From Mycobacterium kyogaense (GTDB lineage Bacteria; Actinomycetota; Actinomycetes; Mycobacteriales; Mycobacteriaceae), in NCBI RefSeq assembly GCF_003254575.1, contig NZ_QJUA01000004.1, positions 1 to 64,000 on the forward strand: a DNA stretch of 64,000 nucleotides, in the 5' to 3' direction. The notes under the pieces are model-generated. The model was not told the origin of the DNA and did no database searches. It worked only from the letters and a program-made list of their open reading frames with translations. Made by a program: the position numbers and the translations under genes. Positions 45,183 through 53,950 of this stretch are shown here, one piece after another. Position 1 is the stretch's first letter, and each line of letters opens with the position of its first letter.

Positions 45183-46070
45183 TCAGCCGCGTTCGAGCAC
45201 ACGCACGCAGCGCTCGGTGTCCTCCGGGAGCCTTCGGCGAGCGGCCAGCACCGCGGGCAGCGCCCGCACCGCTTCGCGCAGCGCGGCGGCGTGGGCGCGG
45301 TCCGTCGCCGCGGCCCGCAGGAACTTCGCACCAGCACGCAGGCAGTGCCGCAGCGGTCGGCGCAACCACGTCGTCAGCACGGCGTTGCGTATCGATCGGG
45401 CGTCCTGCGCCGCAGTGGTGCCGCGCACGGTCGAGGGCTGGTGGAACGCGGTCAGCCGATCGCAGAAGCACAGGTCCCATCCGTGCGCCGCGAGGTCCCA
45501 GGCCAGCAGCGTCTCCTCCCCTCGGAAGTGGATGATCGGCGAGAATCCGCCGACCGCCTCGAACGCCGATGCCCGCACGATCGCTGAACAGGCCAAAAAC
45601 CCCAGGATCGACGGCCCGGGCAGCGCCGGATCACGCCCCAGCGGACTCGATGCGAGATCCGCCACGATCGGGTCCTCGCGCCCGTCCGGCATCACCACGG
45701 TGCGCGCTGCCAGCACCGCCAGCGTGGGATACGCGTCGAACAGTGACTCCGCGCAGCCGATCGACTCCGGCTCCCACCAGGAGTCGTCGTCGCAGAACGC
45801 GACGTACGGCGTCGAGGCGCGCGCGACACCGACGTTGCGACCGACCGCCCCCAGGTTCTCGTCGAGGGCGACGACCGTGAGACGGCCCTCGACGACTTCT
45901 GCGAGACGCCGCGCCATCGGGACCGAATCGTCCTCAGAAGCGTTGTCCACCAGAATGATCGGAGAGTCGGTCGTATCCAGCAGCCGGCGGAGTACTGCCG
46001 CCAGTTCGACGGAGCGGTTGCGGCTGGCGATGACGAACGAGGTTCGGGAACCTCGCGACGGCGAAACCAT
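45183..46070 (-). CDS. GT2 family glycosyltransferase
   Basis: A 295-residue GT-A inverting glycosyltransferase. SFVIASRNR opens the fold, ILVDNASEDDS carries the nucleotide site, YVAFCDDDSWW (about 95-105) is the DxD metal site, and IHFRGEETLLAWDLAAHGWDL holds the ED catalytic pair. It is the only gene in this locus on the minus strand. Its ATG (46070-46068) shares the CATG with the start of the divergent epimerase gene. A longer upstream frame lies wholly inside that gene and was not used. Confidence 0.87.
   Translation of the reverse strand: MVSPSRGSRTSFVIASRNRSVELAAVLRRLLDTTDSPIILVDNASEDDSVPMARRLAEVVEGRLTVVALDENLGAVGRNVGVARASTPYVAFCDDDSWWEPESIGCAESLFDAYPTLAVLAARTVVMPDGREDPIVADLASSPLGRDPALPGPSILGFLACSAIVRASAFEAVGGFSPIIHFRGEETLLAWDLAAHGWDLCFCDRLTAFHQPSTVRGTTAAQDARSIRNAVLTTWLRRPLRHCLRAGAKFLRAAATDRAHAAALREAVRALPAVLAARRRLPEDTERCVRVLERG
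46037..46055. promoter_or_regulatory. Palindrome at divergent start sites
   Basis: CGAGGTTC-GG-GAACCTCG at about 46038-46055 has 8-bp arms and lies just inside the GT2 gene, 13 bases before the CATG shared by the two divergent starts. It could be an operator for both genes or an RNA hairpin. Confidence 0.4.
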
Positions 46071-47085
46071 GGCCGATGGTGCTACCCAAGGCGGCCACCC
46101 CCAAACGCGGGCATCGCGGGTGCTGGTCACCGGTGGTGAAGGCTTCCTGGGTCGACACCTGTGTGCCCGGCTGGCCGCTGCCGGCGCGGACGTGCTGAGT
46201 CTGGACAACCTGTCGACCAGCGCGCCGCGCATGACGGACTGGCCGCCCGGGGTGCGCTTCGTCGCTCATGATGTGACCGAGCCCCTGCCGGACACAGTGG
46301 CCCGCGGGGTGTTCGACACGATCTTCCACCTGGCGTGTCCTGCCTCTCCGCCGGACTACCTACGGATGCCGCTGCACACGCTGCGGACCGGCGCGCTGGG
46401 CACCCAGACGGTGCTCGACCTCGCTCACCGATGCGGCGCCCGGGTTGTCATCGCATCCACCAGCGAGGTGTACGGTGATCCGCTCGAGCATCCGCAACTC
46501 GAAAGCTATTGGGGCAACGTCAATCCCATCGGCCCACGCAGCGTGTACGACGAGGCCAAGCGCTTCGGCGAAGCGCTCGCGTTCGCCCACCACCGCGAAC
46601 TCGGGACCGACATCGGGGTGGCGCGGATCTTCAACACCTACGGGCCGGGGATGCGCCCGGACGACGGGCGTGCCGTCCCGACGTTCTGTCACCAGGCGCT
46701 GGCCGGGCATCCGCTCACGGTGGCCGGTGACGGTACCCAGACCCGGTCGTTGTGCTACGTCGACGACACGGTCGCCGGTCTCATCGCCCTGGCCCAGCAC
46801 ACCGTCACCGGGCCGGTGAACATCGGCAACCCCGTGGAGCTGCCCGTCCGGCGGATCGCCGAGATCATCCGCGACCTCGTCGGCGCGACTGTTCCCATCG
46901 AGTTCGGCCCGCCGGCCACCGACGACCCCCAGCGCCGCTGCCCGGACATCACCGCGGCCCGCGACGTGCTCGGCTGGACACCGGCCGTCAGCTATCACGA
47001 CGGTCTGGCCAGGACCGTCGGCTGGTTCCGCGACGCCGCAGGTGTTCACATGGCTGCCACCACCGACATGCCCGCCGCCAGGTAA
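46069..47085 (+). CDS. NAD-dependent epimerase, UDP-xylose synthase-like
   Basis: A 338-residue extended SDR. GGEGFLG near residue 24 binds NAD+. The hallmark of UDP-glucuronate decarboxylase is visible as LACPASPPDY (about 90-99), with SEVYGDPLEHPQ, ESYWGNVNPIGPRSVYDEAKR (catalytic Tyr-x3-Lys) and IFNTYGPGMRPDDGR. It should convert UDP-glucuronate to UDP-xylose. The required UDP-glucuronate would come from the UDP-glucose dehydrogenase at the end of the cluster. ATG 46069 overlaps the divergent GT2 start. Confidence 0.85.
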   Translation: MADGATQGGHPQTRASRVLVTGGEGFLGRHLCARLAAAGADVLSLDNLSTSAPRMTDWPPGVRFVAHDVTEPLPDTVARGVFDTIFHLACPASPPDYLRMPLHTLRTGALGTQTVLDLAHRCGARVVIASTSEVYGDPLEHPQLESYWGNVNPIGPRSVYDEAKRFGEALAFAHHRELGTDIGVARIFNTYGPGMRPDDGRAVPTFCHQALAGHPLTVAGDGTQTRSLCYVDDTVAGLIALAQHTVTGPVNIGNPVELPVRRIAEIIRDLVGATVPIEFGPPATDDPQRRCPDITAARDVLGWTPAVSYHDGLARTVGWFRDAAGVHMAATTDMPAAR

Positions 47086-47095
47086 GGAGCCAGAC

Positions 47096-48754
47096 ATGCG
47101 AATTCTCGGTATCAACGGGGTGTTTCACGACCCCGCCGCCGCTCTGGTGATCGACGGTGAGATCGTCGCCGCCGTGGAAGAGGAACGGTTCTCCCGCCGC
47201 AAGCACGGCAAGCAGGCCGTGCCGTTCTCCACCTGGGAACTGCCCGTCGCCGCGGCGACGTGGTGCCTGGCAGAGGCCGGCCTCGAGCCTGCCGATCTGG
47301 ACGCCATCGGTTACTCCTATGACCCGACACTGATGGCCGACGAGTCCGGTCAGACCGAGGGTCTGGATCGGGACTGGGAGTACCTGCGCACGCTCTACGC
47401 CCAGCGCGCGCCGCGTTTCCTCGCCACGGCCCTGCCGGGCCTGGACCCGGCCGTGGTGCGCCATGTGCGCCACCACGTCGCCCACGCCGCGTCCACCGCG
47501 CTGGCGGCGCCGGATCCCGACACCGCTGTACTCGTGGTCGACGGCCGCGGGGAGCGCACGTCGATGCTCGCCGGGGTCTATCGGGACCACAAACTCGACG
47601 TGCTGGCCACCCAGGACCTGCCGCACTCGCTGGGACTGCTCTACGAAAGCCTCACCGAGCACCTGGGTTTCACGCGATCGAGCGACGAATACAAGGTCAT
47701 GGCGATGGGCTCCTATGGCAGCCCACGCTTCATCGATGCCCTGCGGGAGAAGGTGTACGCCTGCCCGGACGGCGGATTCCGCACCGAGCCGATCGCATGG
47801 ACCGATTTCGCGCCGGTGCGCGTCGCGGGCACGGGGGCCCACGCCTCGGCGCTGGACCGTCCCGAGCCGATGCACGCCGATCTCGCGTGCAGTGTGCAGC
47901 TCGTGGTCGAAGAAGTGCTGCTCGACCTGGTGGCCTGGCTGCGGGAGCGGGTGGACACCGACAACCTGTGCCTGGCCGGTGGTGTTGCGCTCAATTGCGT
48001 TGCCAATACGCGCATTCATGCCGAGAGCGGCTTCGACACCATCTGGGTGCAGCCCGCCGCCGGAGATTCGGGCACCGCACTGGGCGCCGCGCTCGCCCTC
48101 GCCGCCGATGCCGGGGAGCCGATCGTGCCGATGGGATCAGCGCAGCTCGGGCGCGGCTGGTCCGACGACGAGATCCGCGCCATCCTCGATCGGGCCGCGG
48201 TGCGGTACGAACGGCCCGACGACCTCGCGCGCACGGTCGGCGACGCATTGGCCGACAACCAATTGGTGGGGTGGTTCCAGGGGCGCTCCGAGTTCGGGCC
48301 GCGCGCCTTGGGCGGCCGCTCACTGCTGGCCGATCCACGCCGGCTCGACAACCTCGAGCGGCTCAACGACGTCAAAGGCCGCGAGCAGTTCCGGCCCGTC
48401 GCACCGATGGTGCTGGCCGAGCGGGCCGCCGAGATCTTCAGCCGCGGGCCGCTGCCGAGCCCCTACATGCTGTTCGTACACGACGTCGCCGAGGCGTGGC
48501 GCGACCGTATCCCGGCGGTCACCCACGTCGACGGGACCGCCCGCGTGCAGACCGTCGACGAGTCCCTGTCACTGCTGCACGCCACCATCGCCCATTTCGC
48601 CGAGCGCACCGGTGTGCCCGTGCTGGTCAACACCAGCTTCAATACCGCAGGCCGGCCCATGGTCGACAGCCCCGTCGACGCACTGGAGTGCTTCGGCAGC
48701 GCCCCGATCGACGTCCTGGCGCTGGGCCCCTTCGTGATTCGGCGCCTCCGATGA
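47096..48754 (+). CDS. Sugar carbamoyltransferase (NodU/TobZ family)
   Basis: A 552-residue carbamoyltransferase. The N-terminal ATPase-like fold starts ILGINGVFHDPAAALV; the metal/His motif is VRHHVAHAAS (about 125-134), with GGVALNCVANTRI and PAAGDSGTALGAAL. The C-terminal domain has QGRSEFGPRALGGRSLLADPR. These enzymes use carbamoyl phosphate and ATP to carbamoylate a hydroxyl of a sugar or antibiotic. Start ATG 47096 has AAGGAG. It overlaps the following GT2-GmhB gene by ATGA, so the carbamoylated group is probably a sugar of this glycan. Confidence 0.92.
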   Translation: MRILGINGVFHDPAAALVIDGEIVAAVEEERFSRRKHGKQAVPFSTWELPVAAATWCLAEAGLEPADLDAIGYSYDPTLMADESGQTEGLDRDWEYLRTLYAQRAPRFLATALPGLDPAVVRHVRHHVAHAASTALAAPDPDTAVLVVDGRGERTSMLAGVYRDHKLDVLATQDLPHSLGLLYESLTEHLGFTRSSDEYKVMAMGSYGSPRFIDALREKVYACPDGGFRTEPIAWTDFAPVRVAGTGAHASALDRPEPMHADLACSVQLVVEEVLLDLVAWLRERVDTDNLCLAGGVALNCVANTRIHAESGFDTIWVQPAAGDSGTALGAALALAADAGEPIVPMGSAQLGRGWSDDEIRAILDRAAVRYERPDDLARTVGDALADNQLVGWFQGRSEFGPRALGGRSLLADPRRLDNLERLNDVKGREQFRPVAPMVLAERAAEIFSRGPLPSPYMLFVHDVAEAWRDRIPAVTHVDGTARVQTVDESLSLLHATIAHFAERTGVPVLVNTSFNTAGRPMVDSPVDALECFGSAPIDVLALGPFVIRRLR

Positions 48755-50247
48755 TCCTCGACGCCACCCTGGTGATCCCGACGATCGGCCGGCCCTCGCT
48801 GCAGCAACTGGTCACGGCCCTGGGCCGCGGGGACGGACCGCGGCCGGCCGAGGTGATCATCGTCGACGACCGTCCCGGCACGGACACCCTCGAGGTGCAC
48901 TCCGGCCTTCCGGTCACCGTGCTCCGCAGCGGGGGACGAGGACCCGCCGCGGCCCGCAACGTCGGCTGGCGCGCGGCGCGCACACGCTGGGTCTGCTTCC
49001 TCGACGACGATGTGATGCCCACCGCCCGTTGGCTTTCCGATCTCCACCACGATCTGACGGCCGCAGAGTCGACCGGAGCCGTCGGCTCGCAGGGCCGCCT
49101 CGACGTTCCTCGCCAGGCCGCCGGCCGATCCACCGATGACGAGCAGCGCACGCTGCGCCTGGCCACCGCCCAGTGGATCACCGCCGACATGGCCTACCGG
49201 CGTGACGTGCTGGTCGAGGTCGGCGGCTTCGACCACCGCTTCCCGCGCGCCTACCGGGAAGACTCCGACATCGCCCTGCGCACGACGGCTGCTGGTCACC
49301 GCATCGTGCGTGGTGACCGGCGGTGCCTGCACCCGGTCGCGCCCGCGACGTGGCGGTCCTCGCTGCGCGTCCAGGTCGGCAATCGCGACAACGCGCTGAT
49401 GCGGCGCAAGTTCGGGCCCCGGTGGCGCTACCGCATCGGTGAGGGGCGCGGCCGACTCCCGGCGCACGTCGCCACCATCGGCGCGCTCGCCGCCGCCGCG
49501 CTGGCGACGGCGTCGGGGCACCGGCGGACCGCGGTGGGCGCAGGGCTGGCGTGGGCCGGCCTGACCGCGCAGTTCGCCGTGCGCCGCCACCTAGCGAGCT
49601 CGCGCACGCCGGCCGAGCTCGGTCCGATCGCGGTGACCAGCATGCTCATTCCACCGCTCGCGACGTGGCACCGGCTCGCCGGGGAGTGGCAACACCGCCG
49701 CGCCCGCCCCGAGCCGCCACTGGCGGTGCTCTTCGACCGCGACGACACGCTGATCGCGGACGGTCCGTACCTGGGTGATCCGCGCGGTGTGCGGCCGGTG
49801 CCCGGCGCCCGCCGCGCCCTCGATCGGTTGCGCCGACACGGCGTGCTGCTCGCCGTCGCGACCAACCAGTCCGGTGTCGCTCGTGGACTGATCACCCCCG
49901 ACCAGGTGAGGGAGGTGAACACCGAAGTCGCCGGCCAACTCGGCCCGTTCGACAGCTGGCAGGTGTGTCTGCACGGCGAGGACGACGGCTGCGCATGCCG
50001 CAAACCCGCCCCGGGCATGGTGCTGGCCGCGGCGGCGGCCCTCGGTGTGCCGCCGCAGCGCTGCGTGATGATCGGCGACACCGGCGGCGATGTCGGCGCC
50101 GCGCTGGCCGCAGGTGCGCGAGCGATCCTGGTGCCCACCGAACGGACACTCGCCCCCGAGATCTCCGCTGCACGATGGGATCCGCGTGCCGCGGTGGCAC
50201 CCACACTGACCGCCGCCGTGGACATGGTGCTGGGGGAGACGCGATGA
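48751..50247 (+). CDS. GT2 glycosyltransferase fused to GmhB-like HAD phosphatase
   Basis: A 498-residue fusion. The N-terminal GT2 domain (about 1-215) has VIPTIGRPS, VIIVDDRPG, CFLDDDVMPT and YREDSDIALR. A middle region (about 230-310) has hydrophobic stretches (VATIGALAAAALATA and IAVTSMLIPPL). The C-terminal HAD domain (about 325-495) has DRDDTLI, TNQSGVARG, the zinc-type loop CLHGEDDGCACRKP and GDTGGDVGAA, as in D-glycero-D-manno-heptose 1,7-bisphosphate 7-phosphatase (GmhB). The nucleophile site is DRDDT in place of the commoner DRDGT. With GmhA and HldE downstream, a heptose-phosphate phosphatase is the most likely role. Confidence 0.9.
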   Translation: MILDATLVIPTIGRPSLQQLVTALGRGDGPRPAEVIIVDDRPGTDTLEVHSGLPVTVLRSGGRGPAAARNVGWRAARTRWVCFLDDDVMPTARWLSDLHHDLTAAESTGAVGSQGRLDVPRQAAGRSTDDEQRTLRLATAQWITADMAYRRDVLVEVGGFDHRFPRAYREDSDIALRTTAAGHRIVRGDRRCLHPVAPATWRSSLRVQVGNRDNALMRRKFGPRWRYRIGEGRGRLPAHVATIGALAAAALATASGHRRTAVGAGLAWAGLTAQFAVRRHLASSRTPAELGPIAVTSMLIPPLATWHRLAGEWQHRRARPEPPLAVLFDRDDTLIADGPYLGDPRGVRPVPGARRALDRLRRHGVLLAVATNQSGVARGLITPDQVREVNTEVAGQLGPFDSWQVCLHGEDDGCACRKPAPGMVLAAAAALGVPPQRCVMIGDTGGDVGAALAAGARAILVPTERTLAPEISAARWDPRAAVAPTLTAAVDMVLGETR

Positions 50248-51281
50248 GCACCGCGCTGGTGGCTCGCCTCGACAGTGCGGGCGATGTGCTGATCACCGGT
50301 CCCGCGATCCGCGCCGTCGCACATCATCACGACAGGGTGGTGATGCTCGCCGGCCCCCGCGGCCGCGCCGCCGCCGAATTGCTGCCCGGCGTCGACGAGG
50401 TCATCGAATGGCAGGCGCCGTGGGTGGATTTCGACGCACCGGACCTCACGGCCGCCCACGCCGACGATCTACTCAAGCGGCTGCGCGACGTCGCCCCGCA
50501 GCGGGCCTACATCTACACCTCGTTCCATCAGTCGCCGCTGCCGCTGGCGCTGCTGTGCCGGATGGCCGACATCGGCTGGATAGGGGCGATCAGCGTCGAC
50601 TATCCGGGCAGCCTGCTCGACCTACGCCATCATGTCGCCGACGACATCCCGGAACCGGAGCGCGCGCTATCGCTCAGCGAGGCGTCGGGATGCCATCTGC
50701 CGCAGGGTGATACGGGTGGGCTGCGCGTCTGCGGGGTGGCGCCTCTGCCGCAGGCGATTCGGCGCCGCATCGGAGCGGGGGAATACGTCGTGTTCCACCC
50801 GGGCGCCGCGGTGCCGGCCCGCCGTCCCGGCGCAGACCGCAGCCGTGCGATGGTCGCCGCGCTCGTCGCCGGCGGGTGCCGCGTGGTGGTGACCGGAGGA
50901 CCGGACGAGACCGAACTCACCGCGCACGTCGCCGGCCCTGGTCCAGGTGGTGGGGCCGTCGATCTCGGTGGTGCGACCACGTTGGCCGAACTGGCCGCCG
51001 TTCTCGCCGCGGCCCGCGTGGTGGTGGCACCCAACACCGCCGCAGCGCATCTGGCTGCCGCGGTCGGCACGCCGGTGGTGTCACTGTTCGCCCCCGTCGT
51101 GCCCGCGTCCCGGTGGGCGCCGTACGGCGTGCCCGTCACCGTGCTCGGCGACCAGGACGCACCGTGCCGCGATACCCGCGCCCGCGTCTGCCCGCTCGAG
51201 CGCCACACCTGTCTGGACGGCATCACCGACCACGCGCTGCTGGACGCAGTACACACCACCGCAAGGGGAGGTTCATCGTGA
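50244..51281 (+). CDS. GT9 family glycosyltransferase (heptosyltransferase-like)
   Basis: A 345-residue GT-B protein of the ADP-heptose:LPS heptosyltransferase family. The N-terminus has LVARLDSAGDVLITGPAIRAV, the donor domain FHPGAAVPARR, VVVTGGPDETEL and VVVAPNTAAAHLAAAVGTPVVSLFAPV (about 265-287). Gram-negative relatives transfer heptose from ADP-heptose to lipid A-KDO. A mycobacterium has no LPS, so the acceptor must be another envelope glycan. It overlaps GmhA by GTGA. Confidence 0.88.
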   Translation: MSTALVARLDSAGDVLITGPAIRAVAHHHDRVVMLAGPRGRAAAELLPGVDEVIEWQAPWVDFDAPDLTAAHADDLLKRLRDVAPQRAYIYTSFHQSPLPLALLCRMADIGWIGAISVDYPGSLLDLRHHVADDIPEPERALSLSEASGCHLPQGDTGGLRVCGVAPLPQAIRRRIGAGEYVVFHPGAAVPARRPGADRSRAMVAALVAGGCRVVVTGGPDETELTAHVAGPGPGGGAVDLGGATTLAELAAVLAAARVVVAPNTAAAHLAAAVGTPVVSLFAPVVPASRWAPYGVPVTVLGDQDAPCRDTRARVCPLERHTCLDGITDHALLDAVHTTARGGSS

Positions 51282-51847
51282 TCGCAACGCATTTCGACGA
51301 TTTGATCGGCGCTGTCAGACGCGCCAGCGGCGACATCGACCAGGTGCACACCTGGGCGCGGCAGCTGGCCGGCGTCCTAACCGGCGGGGGGCGATTGCTG
51401 GCGTGTGGCAACGGCGGTAGCGCCGCTGAAGCCCAGCATCTGACCGCGGAACTGGTCGGCCGGTTCGCCGACGAGCGACGGCCGCTGTCGGCCATCGCGC
51501 TGCACGCCGACACCTCGGCGCTGACGGCGGTGTGCAACGACTACGGCGCAGAGGAGATCTTCGCGCGCGGAGTGCGTGCCCACGGCCGTCCGGGTGACGT
51601 GCTGGTCTCTCTGTCGACCAGCGGCACCAGTCAGAACGTCCTGACCGCCGTGAAGGCCGCGCACGAGATCGGGATGACGACATGGGCGTTCACGGGCCCG
51701 GCACCCAATCCGCTGGCCGCCACCTGCACCGAGGCGATCTGCGTCGACGCACCGTCGACCGCGACGGTCCAGGAGGTGCACCTGCTGCTCGTGCACGCGC
51801 TGTGCATGGCCGTCGACGAACGCATCCTGGGGACGGTGCCCTCATGA
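51278..51847 (+). CDS. gmhA: Phosphoheptose isomerase (GmhA family)
   Basis: A 189-residue SIS-domain isomerase converting sedoheptulose 7-phosphate to D-glycero-D-manno-heptose 7-phosphate, the first step of NDP-heptose synthesis. It has GGGRLLACGNGGSAAEAQHLTAELVGRF (about 36-63), SLSTSGTSQNVLTAV (about 109-123) and the C-terminal VQEVHLLLVHALC with the catalytic His region. The length is normal for the family. GTG 51278 has GGGGAGG upstream and overlaps the preceding stop (GTGA). ATGA overlap with hldE follows. Confidence 0.93.
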   Translation: MIATHFDDLIGAVRRASGDIDQVHTWARQLAGVLTGGGRLLACGNGGSAAEAQHLTAELVGRFADERRPLSAIALHADTSALTAVCNDYGAEEIFARGVRAHGRPGDVLVSLSTSGTSQNVLTAVKAAHEIGMTTWAFTGPAPNPLAATCTEAICVDAPSTATVQEVHLLLVHALCMAVDERILGTVPS

Positions 51848-53235
51848 GCACTCGACCTCTCGTTGGCCCGTTGGTCGTGGTCGGCGACGCCCTGCTCGAC
51901 GTCGACATCGACGGCAGCGCAACCCGACTGAGCCCTGAAGCGCCCGTCCCCGTCGTCGACGTCGAGGCAGGCTGGCACCGCCCGGGCGGCGCAGGCCTGG
52001 CTGCTGCATTGGCCGCGCGCACCCACGGGAACGTCGTGCTGGTCACCGGCATCGCCGACGACGCCGCGGGCAGGCACCTCGCCGGGTTGCTGGCATCGGC
52101 CGGCGTGCGGGTGCTCGCCCTGCCGATGCGCGGGAGCACCGTCACCAAGACTCGGGTGCGGGCCGGCGGGCAGTCCGTGGTCCGCATCGACCGCGGCGAC
52201 GCCGTCCCGCTAGCCGGTCCGCTGCCCCGCGGTGTCGCCGACGCGCTGTCGGAGGCGGGTGCGATCTGCGTCGCCGACTATGGGCGCGGTGTGGCGGCGT
52301 TGCCTGCGCTGCGCGATGCGCTCAGCGATGCGGCAAGGACGATCCCGGTGGTGTGGGACCCCCATCCGCGCGGCGCCGACCCGGTGCCCGGTTGCCGGGT
52401 GGTCACGCCGAACGAGGCCGAGGCGCAACACTTCTGCGGTGCCGGTCGGAACACCGGCGAGGTGCTGCGGGCACGCTGGGGTGTCGACGCCGTGTGTGTG
52501 ACCCTGGGGGCGCGCGGCGCCCGGGTCTTCGGCCCCGATGGCGCGCGCACGCACGTCGGCATCCCCGAACGGGTCGCGGCGGGAGCCGTCCGCAAAGACG
52601 CCTGTGGCGCCGGAGACCGCTTCGCCGTCGCCATCACCGACGCGTTGGCCGGTGGGGCCGACACCGTCGCCGCCGTGACCGCCGCGGTGGACGCCGCCGC
52701 GCGGTTCGTCGCCGCCGGCGGTGCCGCCGGGGTGTCCACCCCGGCGCCCGCCGCCCACGGCAGCCCGCTCGCCGACCCCGAACCGGACGCGATGGCGCTG
52801 GCCGAACGCCTGCGCGGCGAGGGCCGCACGGTCGTGGCCACGGGTGGGTGCTTCGACCTGCTGCACACCGGCCACATCCGACTGCTGCGCACGGCACGGG
52901 AACTGGGTGACGCGCTGATCGTCGTCATCAACTCCGATGACTCGGTGCGAACGCTCAAAGGGCCGAGTCGGCCCGTGATGACCGCTGACGACCGTGCCCG
53001 CGTGCTCACCGCGCTGGCGTGCGTCGACGCCGTGGCCGTCTTCGACGAACCCACCCCCGAACGCATCCTCGACCGCCTGCGGCCCGACATCTGGGTCAAG
53101 GGCGGCGATTACACCGCCGACACCCTTCCCGAGACCGACGTGGTGGCCCGTTACGGCGGCGACGTCGTGATCGTGCCCACCGTCGCCGGCTACTCCTCGT
53201 CCGCTCTGATCGCCGCCGCGCGATCGACCCAGTGA
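51844..53235 (+). CDS. hldE: Bifunctional heptose kinase/adenylyltransferase (HldE family)
   Basis: A 463-residue protein with both HldE halves. The N-terminal PfkB-type kinase (about 1-305) has VVVGDALLDVDIDG, APVPVVDVE, GGAGLAAALAA, and the base-containing DACGAGDRFAVAI. The C-terminal nucleotidyltransferase (about 325-460) has GGCFDLLHTGHIRLL (HxGH), NSDDSVRTLKG, DIWVKGGDYT and GYSSSALI. It would phosphorylate heptose 7-phosphate at C-1 and, after GmhB action, form ADP-heptose. No HldD-type 6-epimerase is seen in the cluster, so the D-glycero form is expected. Confidence 0.93.
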   Translation: MSTRPLVGPLVVVGDALLDVDIDGSATRLSPEAPVPVVDVEAGWHRPGGAGLAAALAARTHGNVVLVTGIADDAAGRHLAGLLASAGVRVLALPMRGSTVTKTRVRAGGQSVVRIDRGDAVPLAGPLPRGVADALSEAGAICVADYGRGVAALPALRDALSDAARTIPVVWDPHPRGADPVPGCRVVTPNEAEAQHFCGAGRNTGEVLRARWGVDAVCVTLGARGARVFGPDGARTHVGIPERVAAGAVRKDACGAGDRFAVAITDALAGGADTVAAVTAAVDAAARFVAAGGAAGVSTPAPAAHGSPLADPEPDAMALAERLRGEGRTVVATGGCFDLLHTGHIRLLRTARELGDALIVVINSDDSVRTLKGPSRPVMTADDRARVLTALACVDAVAVFDEPTPERILDRLRPDIWVKGGDYTADTLPETDVVARYGGDVVIVPTVAGYSSSALIAAARSTQ

Positions 53236-53245
53236 AAGGCAGCTC

Positions 53246-53950
53246 ATGACCAACCCCACCACCCGCTCACCCGGCGCCGTGCTGATCACCGGCGGCGCGT
53301 CCGGACTCGGCGCCGCCGTCGCCGAAGCCGTTGCCGCACAAAGTGGTACACCCCTGGTGTTAGACCGTGCCCGCCCGGCCGGCGATGTCGCCCACGTGTG
53401 CGCCGACCTCGCCGACACCGACGCCGTCGACGCTGCAGTGGCCGACCTGGCCGACCAGGCAGGCGGACAGATCGACGGCGTGTTCACCGCGGCCGGCATC
53501 GACTCGTGCGGAACGCTGCGTGAGGTGCCCGCCAAGGAGTGGGAGCAGGTCGTCGTGGTGAACCTGCTCGGCACCGCGGCCGTCATCCGTTCCGCCCTGC
53601 CGTACCTGAAGACCGGACAGAGCCGCATCGTCACCGTGGCCTCCACGCTGGGGATCAAGGCAGTGAGCGACGCCACCGCCTACTGCGCCTCGAAATTCGG
53701 CGTGGTCGGCTTCACCCGCGCGCTGGCGGCCGAACTGGCCGGCGAGATCGGCGTGACCCTGCTCATCCCGGGCGGAATGCACACCCCGTTCTTCGACGGC
53801 CGCACCGAGCAGTACAAGCCGCCGGCCGACGCCGTGCTCAACCAACCGACCGACGTCGCGGCCACCGTGCTGTTCGCGCTGACCCAGCCGCCGGGCTGCG
53901 AGATCCGCGAACTCGTCGTGTGCGCATCCACGGAATCCTCATGGCCCTGA
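53246..53950 (+). CDS. SDR family oxidoreductase in heptose cluster
   Basis: A 234-residue classical SDR. TGGASGLG (about 14-21), FTAAGID (in place of NNAG), catalytic Ser in TVASTLG and YCASKFG (about 148-154). Ten bases after hldE and overlapping the next GT9 gene by ten bases, it belongs to the operon. It lacks the extended fold of HldD. It may oxidise or reduce a sugar or heptose intermediate, but no substrate can be assigned. Confidence 0.85.
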   Translation: MTNPTTRSPGAVLITGGASGLGAAVAEAVAAQSGTPLVLDRARPAGDVAHVCADLADTDAVDAAVADLADQAGGQIDGVFTAAGIDSCGTLREVPAKEWEQVVVVNLLGTAAVIRSALPYLKTGQSRIVTVASTLGIKAVSDATAYCASKFGVVGFTRALAAELAGEIGVTLLIPGGMHTPFFDGRTEQYKPPADAVLNQPTDVAATVLFALTQPPGCEIRELVVCASTESSWP

